64,000 nt of DNA. Origin: Diatrype stigma (Eukaryota > Ascomycota > Sordariomycetes > Xylariales > Diatrypaceae). Shown piece by piece: positions 56,291 to 64,000 of this stretch. The notes below the pieces were generated by a model. The model did not search any database, was not told the DNA's origin, and saw only the letters and a list, made by a program, of their open reading frames with translations. The stretch covers positions 558,001 to 622,000 of the forward strand of contig JAKJXP020000001.1 of NCBI GenBank assembly GCA_022225965.2. The letters are read 5' to 3'. The translations under genes and the position numbers were made by a program. Position 1 is the stretch's first letter. Each line of letters opens with the position of its first letter.

Positions 56291-58390
56291 ATGGTCGAAG
56301 ACGACGAATACGAGCTTAGCAATGGCGATACTCCTGAGCAGGATATCCAGCCATCATCAGGGCTTACGCGGTCGCAGGCGTGGAATTTATACGTGAGCCA
56401 TGCGCTGTCGACGTGGAACGCCCGTGGCTATGAGTTTGCAGCTGTGAGAAACACAACTTTTACATAAAACCCCCTGATACCACTATCGCATGAAACAAGA
56501 CTGACAACGAGCTAGATCCTCTTCACTGCCGCGGCGTTCCCGGATACGCTCGTAGCAGCGGCGGCACGGTTTGACCCCCCACCCCCGTCTACTGTGTCTA
56601 CTATGTCCTTTCTCCCCTTTTGCCCCTTTTTTTTTTTTTCAAGACTGAACTGAATTAGATCTACTGACACTGGGCTTCCCCTGAAAAAGCATGATCATCA
56701 TCTACTTCGCCATGATCCTGTTCTCCAGCTCCATCGGGCGCTGGGTGGACCGCTCCCCCAACCGGCTGCGCACCCTGCTCTCGACCATCGTCTGCAACCG
56801 CGGCTCCGTCGTCGTCGGCTCCTTCTTCTGGCTGCTTATCCTGAGCCAGGAAGACGTACTACCACCCCCACATCCAACAGAAGAGAGCGGCGGTGCGGTG
56901 TTCAGCCTGCCCAGCAACCGCGCCGTCAAGGCCGTCGGCTTCGCGCTCGCCGTCGGCTGCGGCATCGTCGAGCGGCTGAGCGCCTCGGGCAACCTCATCT
57001 CCATGGAACGGGACTGGGTCGTCACGGTCGCCGCGCCGAGTGGACAGCAGCAGCGCTACGACCTGACGCACCTCAATGCGGCGATGCGGCGCATCGACCT
57101 GGTCTGCAAGCTGTTCGCGCCCATAGCGGTCTCGGCGGTGATCTCGGCCTGGGGCTCGGCGCGCGTCGGCGTCCTCTTCACCGCGCTGACGAGCCTCGCC
57201 AGCCTCCCGATCGAGGCCGTCTCCGCCCGACGGGTCTGGAAGAGCAGTCCGAGCCTGCAGGCGCCTAAGCCCGTGCCGCCACCACCGCCGCCACCTCAGA
57301 ACAACAACAACAACAGCAATACGGCTCCGCGATCGGGCTCGTTCGTGATGGTAATGGCGAGGCATCTTCGCCAATATCTCCAGGGCTTCGAGATGTACTT
57401 CGCCACCCCGGTCTGGCTGCCCTCGGTGGCGCTGGCGCTGCTGCACTTCAACATGATGACGTGGCGGGCGACGTTCATCACGTCCCTGATCAACGTGGGC
57501 TACTCCCTCAACGTCATCACGATCGCCAGGACGGTCGGCTCCGTGTTCGAGATCTCCAGCACCATCGTCACGCCCCGCGGGATCGCGTACCTCGGCAGGA
57601 AGACGTCGCAGCAGAAGCGCCGACGCGGGCAGGTTGGCGCCGCAACAGCAGAGGAAGAGGACGAAGCCGGAGTCGCTCTTATTGGTGAGGAAGAAGGGGG
57701 TGAGGGTGAGGGTAAGGGCGAGGACGAGAACGAGAAGGAAAGGCAGACCATAGTCGGCCTCGAGCGCTTTGGGCTCTGGGGCTTCACATGGCAGCTATTA
57801 TTCACAGTACGTTCGCTCGTTCGTTTCAACTCGGTCTTGCTACCCAAGTAACTACGATCTCAAGCCCTAATAAAAAGGGAAAAGCGGAGGGGGGCCCAGT
57901 TAGCTGCTCTCGCGTCTCCGTGCCTACATACCTACATTCCCCAACGCACTCTGACTGACTTAGTAACTGACCAACTACTTAGATCCCCGTCGTCCTCGCC
58001 ATATGGGCGATATACCCGCACTCGGACCCGGACCCAACAACACCAACCCCACAGCCGCCATGGGGCTGGAGCCTGGCCCTGTTCGCCTTCCTAGCGCTCT
58101 CGCGCTTCGGGGTGTGGATCTTCGACCTGACGACGCAGCAGCTGACGCAGACGCCGTCGCTGGTTCCCGCGCACCGGCGCTCGACCTTCGCGGGCGTCGA
58201 GGCCTCCGTCGTCAACCTCTTCGAGCTGCTGGGCGCGGCCGCCGCCGTCGCCCTGCCCGCCACGCGCCAGTTCCCGCTGCTGGCGCTCGCGAGCTTCGGC
58301 GCCGTGCTGGCGGGCTGGGTCATGTACGTCGTGTGGCTGCGCGGGAGGAGGGGGCATCTCGTGCACTGGGAGAAGATCGGTTGGGCTTAG
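56291..58390 (+). CDS. Ferroportin/SLC40-family transporter
   Basis: Member of the solute carrier 40 family, whose animal members export ferrous iron. Its role in fungi is not established. Exons 56291-56443, 56516-56568, 56690-57806 and 57983-58390 give 576 residues. Seen: an acidic N-terminus, then LYVSHALSTWNARGYEFAAI, the family's first helix with conserved Trp and Phe. Next come AAAFPDTLVAA, IYFAMILFSSSIGRWVDRSP with the DRSP-type loop, SASGNLISMERDWVV and TSLINVGYSLNVITIARTVG, and further helices to the C-terminus. A Pro7/Asn5 tract (about 262-275) and an acidic loop (about 386-423) are cytoplasmic inserts. The intron 2 donor is the weak GTTTGA and is the least certain junction; it is supported by frame, by a TACTGAC branch site and by the resulting AAAR-MIIIY join. 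Confidence 0.85.
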
Positions 58391-59325
58391 GTGGGGAGGG
58401 TCCCCCCCGGTGGGTGTGATGGGGAAGTAAAGTTGTTGCGTTGAGTAAGTAATTGATAGTAAGTACGTGCAGTGCAGTACGGACATGGGAATTACGAATC
58501 AGATTGACCTTGCAGCTTTTCGTTGGGAGTCGTTATGGGCCTGGGGAATGGATATTATATTACAGAAAATCGATTTGGGAAGCCATCGTGAAGTGGCATG
58601 GACCTAGGCCTGCATTCTTTGCTTCATTCTATAACAACTGCTATTGACCGATCCCCATGAGGCTACCTATCCTGTGTTGCGCCCCTCAACTCGATCTGTA
58701 TCTATAACTACGCGCATTTCGTGCATAACTTTTCTGGCTCGGCTCAGGTCACGTATGGCGTTCCATGGATGAAGTGATGATAATATCCATGTCTTCATTA
58801 ATAGCTATTACGTATCCTCGTTGTAAATCGTGAAAAATAGAAGAAAAAAGAACACCAGATAACCGCTCTCTGCGCAGAACCCGAAGACCAGTACGCGCGC
58901 ACACATTCGCCAAAACAAAGATGATCTCCTGCATTCTTCCGGTCGCTGCTGCTGGTAGAGGTGGCGAGGCCCCCCCCTTGAGTTGTCTGTTTTGTTTGTT
59001 GTAATCCTTGATGGCTTCAATTCTAAAGAGCTGGGCTATCGTAGGTGGAGGAGGGAGGGAGAGGGTAGGGGGGAGGAGAGAACGAGTGGTGGGTAGAGAT
59101 TAGTCCAGCCCCCTGCCTCCCTCCCCTCCCCTCCCCTCCTTTCCACTGGTTTCGAAAACTAGCTGGCTAGGTAGCTGCTGCTGCTGAAGAGATTGTTTGT
59201 CTTCCCCCACAATCACCCTTTCCCTCATCTTTCTTCCCCCTCCCTTTCTTTACACCACCGAATCATAACCCGTGACTGATTGCTTGACTGATCGATTGAT
59301 CATGACCAATTCGAGATCAGAAGAA
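58391..59325. other. Spacer after ferroportin-like gene
   Basis: No gene is supported. The tract 59047-59145 is rich in GGGAGG and, after it, CCCTCCCC simple sequence. Confidence 0.55.
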
Positions 59326-59646
59326 TCAGAGATCGAAAGACCCCATGCGCTCCTCCATGCCTCCCCAGTAGACGATGGGCCGGGGCTCGAGAAGGCTCAG
59401 CTCGGGCCCCAGCAGCTTCTGCTCCTCCTCGAAGTCCGCGACGGACGACTGCCGCGAGAGCACCGCGTTGATGCGGCTCGCGGGCGACAGCGACGAGGAA
59501 GTGCTCGAGGACGAGTCGGATCGCGAGCGCGTAGACTGCTGCTGCTCCGACGACGCGGACGCGGTCGAGGAGCGGCGCAGGAACGACGAGCGCAGGCTGC
59601 TCCGCGAGAAGCGGTGGCGGATGGTCTGGAAGCGCGAGCCGTGCAT
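59326..59646 (-). CDS. Small serine-rich protein
   Basis: Not recognised. The ATG at 59646 (MHGSRFQTIRHRFSRSSLRS) gives 106 residues in one exon. Seen: a basic Arg/Ser-rich first third, a Ser-rich middle (SDSSSSTSSSLSPASRINAV), and a C-terminal third that looks more structured and conserved in style: SRQSSVADFEEEQKLLGPEL followed by RPIVYWGGMEERMGSF. The first residues could in principle target mitochondria, but the Arg/Ser composition alone is weak support. The surrounding sequence is non-coding. The antisense frame 59375-59752 is a shadow. Confidence 0.55.
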   Translation of the reverse strand: MHGSRFQTIRHRFSRSSLRSSFLRRSSTASASSEQQQSTRSRSDSSSSTSSSLSPASRINAVLSRQSSVADFEEEQKLLGPELSLLEPRPIVYWGGMEERMGSFDL

Positions 59647-61989
59647 CTTTGCTAATTTTATTCTTCTGCTTTGTCTCTTGAACTTGCGGGATGAGGGAGA
59701 ACTAGGCGATCTAGAAGACTTGGCAAGGAGCGTAGTCTATTCTTTTATCTAGGCCGATTGTGTCGTTCGTGTGGAGTTTGCTCTGCTTTGGGACCAGATG
59801 GTATTTGGGGAGAATTGTCTTGATTATAGCACCTGGCAACGGGAACAAGCTAATAAGCAGGCACAGCCTTTGGATTTTTAGAAGGGGTCTCGTGAAGAAG
59901 AAGCGAAGGATGAGGTTTAGGATTAGGATATTGTGCCTCGAGGATTGAGTTAAAAAAGATAGAACGATCTATTCCAGAGATCAGAAAGAATGAAACAGGA
60001 CCAAATGCCGAGGTAGGAAGGAGGAGGAAGGGGGGGAAGACTTTTCCAGTTGGGACTCTCTCAAAGGGTCTAAAGGGAAGGTGAGAACAGTCGACGCAGC
60101 TGACGAGGTTTCTGTCCGGACTCTTAAGTATGAGGAAGCAAAAGGTGCGTGCTCGAATGCGATAAGATAATAGCGCGATCGAAATACTCAGTGATCGGCT
60201 TTGGAAACAGAGGCTGGCATGAAACAGGCACGCGGTGGGCCGATATAGACAGGCACAGTCATAGTGGTTCTCGAGGTCGTCGATGATGGTGGAGTCGGGG
60301 CCCCGGGGAGAGCAGGGGGTTACGGCAGCTGCTTAGAACCAGATGTGATCTCCGTTTTACCAGGGATTAGGGAGCAGGCCCGAGTTCATGCTCTGTTACG
60401 CATTCGGGCATTCGCGGCCATCGACGTTGGGACGCTTTGGCATTGATGCGCAGATTTCAACACAATCACGACGAGAGGCAAGGATGGCGATCAGCCTGAA
60501 GCGAGGGGCTGTATGCCACGCAAGCAGGTGGTGATGAAGAAGATGAGGTGGGATGTGTGTGTGTGTGTGTGTGTGTGTGCGCGTGCGTCTTGCACAGACT
60601 CGAATGACAAATGACGTGAGGGGCCAAATTGCTTACTCTCCCATTGATGTTAACGCAGAGCCACTATGTATACCGATGCACGCCGATAGACGATCGTGAT
60701 ACATGGCTTCTGTCACCTACGGATTCGTATCATATCGGGCGTAGCAGGGGGGCGCGGAGAGAGCCTCAACCACTGCGGCAGGAAACAAACGACCTCAGAC
60801 GACTCGACCCATCCGTACAAGAGGTTTGGGACCTAAAGAGCTGCTGTGCAGGTTGTGTGTTACAGGTTCGTAATGGCTCGTTTTGAGGATCATGTCGAAA
60901 CAAGGGAGAACAGCCGAGAAGGGCAAAGCGGCTTTTGCACTGGTGTGTCTGATCGCCGACCGGGATCAGGGGGCAGGGGGCACTTAATGTTCCGCAGGGG
61001 CGCGCATGTAATTATGCAGGTACACCACGCCTTGTTTCACCCTGGCAGTACGTACAGAATTGGAATTAAGCCGCAGATACGAAGTGAAGTAGCGATGTAT
61101 ATTTACTCAAGATAGCCTCTTCGTGAGCACGACAGAGAATACCTAGGTATAACTAGAGCTTTGGGGTGAAAGTTGATGGGGCCATGCGGATAATAGTTAC
61201 ATCAAATGGAAAGAATTGCATAAATGTCTTTGGCTCGAAGTGAATATTCCCTAGATGAAGCCCAAGAATGGGAAAAACACCTCGAAACTGGATGCGGATG
61301 TTGTAGACGATGAAGGTGCGGCAAATACGGCGTGCTTGTTTATTTCAATTAGCTAGGCCGGCCGGTATACCAAGCGAGGCCGGCGCATTACCCAGCATGG
61401 TTCCCAATCTATATACAGATGCATTGTCTATGTCTGATCCTATTACTCCATATCGACTGGCTCGGCCATGCAATGCACTTTTGAAACCGATGACTTCTCG
61501 CCTTCGAATGTCCTCCACGATGAACTGTTAACAACAAAGTACTTAGGTGAATATAGTGCAAGAGCAATAGACAAACCAAGAAAAGATGCCTCTAGCAAAT
61601 CTGCCCTGCACGCCCTCGCCCCTCGCCCCCCGGCCCCCGCCCCCGCCTCAGAACCGAAGCGATAGATAGAACCCATTTAAGCCTTTTGGAAGAATTTACT
61701 GCAACCCTAACAGAAGAAATCTTGATCGTTCTATAAGGTGGACGCCGTCCAAGTCTCAGAACGCCTTCATTGCGCCTCATCCAAATCATTCCCCCCTCCT
61801 CGTTGAACTCCGACACGCAGTCTAAAGGCGTAGTCGGAACACTTTCTTTCTTCTCTCGATGTTAGAGCGACCGACACGTAGAGAGCGAAACGCGCAGGAA
61901 ACGGGTCGCTATCGTCTCGTCTCCAAGTCGGGTTTCATTATATACTAATATAAACAAGTTTGGCATCATCGTTATGGCGATGAAGAATT
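59647..61989. other. Spacer between small protein and Cch1 gene
   Basis: 2.3 kb with no gene I can support. It contains a TG microsatellite (60554-60579) and a C-rich tract near 61617-61645. Minus frames 61443-61676 and 61592-61816 lack features and read through the C-rich tract. Confidence 0.6.
60554..60579. repeat. (TG)13 microsatellite
   Basis: Perfect TG dinucleotide repeat followed by a short CGCGTGCG alternating purine-pyrimidine stretch. Confidence 0.9.
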
Positions 61990-64000
61990 TCATCGTGAGC
62001 TGCCGTCGTGGGCACTCCAGTTGGTTCTCCTGACAGACTTTCGTATTGTGGCGCTCCGCCGGATGCTTTCGACCCAGACAGAATCATCGAGCAAGTCTCT
62101 GACTTGAGCAGGGCTGACGGATTGGGCACTGCTGTTGTCACCGTGGGTAGACTCTTGCACCTCGAAGCTGAATGAAGAGCCCCGCGAGCGTGAATCGTGG
62201 CCTGGCATCGAAGGGTTTGCCCGGGGAACACTGAGAGGATGGGACGATGAGCTGTCGTACTGTGCTATATCGACGCTGGAAGACCAAGTCTTATGTTGTG
62301 GCCGCCCCGCGTCTGGTGAGCTGAGCAAGTCGGAGGATTTGGAAGTGGCTCTAGGCGTAGCCGCCATCGTGCTGCGCTGTGGTGTACCTCTCGTACGGTC
62401 ATCTTCGTCATCCACGAATATATCAGGTATATCGAGTTGAGGAACAGCCGTCATCCGACCCGCCCGCTTCGTTTCCATGTGCTTCTTGAATTGGCGAGAC
62501 CAATATCTAGTTCAACGTTAGCAAGAACACCATTTCAGGCTGCTATCTTCAAGGATTACTTACAGAGTATCGAAGAAGCCGAGGACAACTCTCCGCCGAA
62601 CTTCTTCCTCTACTCGTTGAAGGCGCGCACGGCGACGCAGGAATTCCTCGAGTCTGTTATTTGGTTAGCCTTGAGCAGTCGAAACTTCAAGTAGGGTACC
62701 CACCTTAGACTCTTGTTGTCACTAATGATCTTGTAATGTGCCATGATCATGAGAACTGTTGTGAATGAGATGCCCCTGTCTGGATCCGCCGAAACCATGA
62801 CCTCTTCGCAGAAGATATTAAAGCGCCGTCGTCGTTCTTGAACTGCTTGTACATCGATCTGCGCAAGTCTTGCGTTCAACCGATGGATATCTATTCCATC
62901 AACAGCACTAGCTGTCGCAATGGATGCGTGCCTGGAAGAGGGAGGTTCATCGGACCTGATGTCATCTAGGATCTGGTGAACAGAGTCTTCTGCCTCATAG
63001 ATTCGCATCTCGAAAATCCCAGATAGCTCTCCCAGTAGCCTGTAAAAGTCTGGCTTCGAGATGAAGCCTGAACCCGCTGGATCAACGCTCCGCCAAGCCT
63101 CTTTGAACCGCCGTATATCATCGCGCTCAAGATGAGCTAACCCGCTGGAGCGTTGGTACACGTAACTGAAACTTTCGTATATCAGGGATATGAAAAGATT
63201 GACGAAGATATACATGCTGACGAGATTCCAGGCTATGAAAAGGGTTCTTGCCCAGGAGACGCTTCCGCAATCGGTCTGGAAGAAGTCTGGGTCCTCGACA
63301 CAAAGTGGTGGGACGATAGTTGCGAAATCCTCCATGAGTTCGTTCCACCCTTCGCCCACACTCATACGGAAGAGTAGAATAAGTGCGTTCGGAACCGTAC
63401 GAAAATTGACGTTACTATCTTCGTTAGGCCCGAAGCGTGTTAGGCTGAAGGTTTGAGTCAGAGCGATGGCAAAGACCAGGAAGAATACGAGCCATGTGGC
63501 TAGTAGGTTGATAATCGTAGACAAACTAGCTGCGGCAGTCTTGAAAAGTTGGTCCAAGGCATCGTTCCGGGGGATCAGCAACAGGACAATGGCTACGAGG
63601 AAGAACTTGTGTAGCTGAGCGAACGTTTCCTTATCTCTGTGAGAAAGTAACATCACTGATGTCGTGAAGACGCCAGCGACGGCAAAGAGAGAATAAACGT
63701 CCCAGGAACTCTTCCTAAACCGTTTCCAACCGAAGCCGGCGATACGCACACCAACGTTGGCCATGTATATGAGAGTGAAAATGAGGAATATGGTATTTCT
63801 GGTATTGGTCCACCAGTCTGGTTCAGGGTAGAACTCAAGCATCAACAGGATTAGGTGTAAGACGAGCACTGTTGTGATGCCCGTGTACCATTTGCCTCGC
63901 TTCTCGATTGCGCGCTTATGACACCATTTTTTCCATTTCTTGCCGGTTTCGTGATACGAAGTCCTGGAAGGCGAGATTTGGCGAAGAAGCTTTCGCAGCT
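61990..64000 (-). CDS. cch1: Voltage-gated calcium channel Cch1, 3' part (partial)
   Basis: Pore subunit of the fungal high-affinity calcium uptake system, working with Mid1 in the plasma membrane. The gene runs off the right edge, so only the C-terminal part is present. Exons here are 64000-62704 (5' incomplete), 62653-62564 and 62506-61990, with introns of 50 and 57 nt. Seen: the linker before domain IV, membrane helices S1-S3 and the S4-S5 region (FFLVAIVLLLIPRNDALDQL), S5 (LLATWLVFFLVFAIALTQTF), the pore loop LILLFRMSVGEGWNELMED with the filter Glu in GEGWN, and S6 (SMYIFVNLFISLIYESF). After it come an EF-hand-like helix region (FKEAWRSVDPAGSGFISKPD) and an IQ-like basic helix spanning the two short introns (FLRRRARLQRVEEEVRRR). 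The Ser-rich cytoplasmic tail ends AHDGSSR. Confidence 0.93.

Noticed and set aside
1..64000. Transposons, rRNA, 5S genes, CRISPR arrays or toxin clusters
   Set aside because: Reading both strands I found no transposase, reverse transcriptase, terminal repeat pair, rRNA-like sequence or biosynthetic cluster signature.

Overview
This window comes from a filamentous ascomycete (Pezizomycotina, most likely Sordariomycetes). The evidence is the gene content (a 2EXR-domain protein, a cAMP-receptor-like GPCR, a Cch1-type calcium channel, a Nup159-type nucleoporin), introns mostly of 50-210 nt with GTAAGT/GTGAGT-like donors and CTAAC/CTGAC branch sites, and GC-rich coding sequence in AT-richer spacers. 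I see no transposon, rDNA, CRISPR array or secondary-metabolite cluster.

Layout, left to right: ERV46 cargo receptor (+, 790-2320); a secreted-type GH37 trehalase (-, 3115-5642); a long gene-poor spacer; a serine-rich four-cysteine protein with an in-frame TAG (-, 8143-11433); STT3 oligosaccharyltransferase catalytic subunit (-, 12368-14994); a small three-exon gene for ATP synthase subunit e (-, 17031-17568); dynein intermediate chain (+, 18682-21168); Nup159-like nucleoporin (-, 22695-27382); proteasome beta-2 subunit (+, 28589-29514); a 2EXR protein (+, 30075-31445 or 31550); a cysteine-containing hypothetical protein (-, 34562-35221); an intron-containing tRNA-Thr(AGT) (-, 35788-35888); mitochondrial ribosomal protein uL2m (-, 36753-38096); B-type cyclin (+, 40311-42008); a seven-helix receptor of the cAMP-receptor/Git3 type (-, 43679-45599); three hypothetical genes (48141-48638, 49614-50405, 51882-52595, all -); an MBL-fold protein (+, 54654-55708); a ferroportin/SLC40 family protein (+, 56291-58390); a small serine-rich protein (-, 59326-59646); and the 3' part of the Cch1 calcium channel gene (-, 61990 to the window edge).

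The genes are mostly unrelated housekeeping functions: secretory pathway (ERV46, STT3), mitochondrion (ATP synthase e, uL2m), nuclear pore, dynein, proteasome and cell cycle. There is no operon-like cluster. Exon coordinates were worked out by hand: each multi-exon model keeps frame across its introns, and the total lengths are multiples of three.

The least ordinary parts are the in-frame TAG inside the serine-rich gene, where the reading frame and even a later intron continue past the stop; and a neighbouring pair of divergent paralogues at 49.6-52.6 kb. The pair shares an acidic DW-x-V-I-D motif and a C-terminal motif around HPL(F/C)AAKYG that I cannot assign to a known family.
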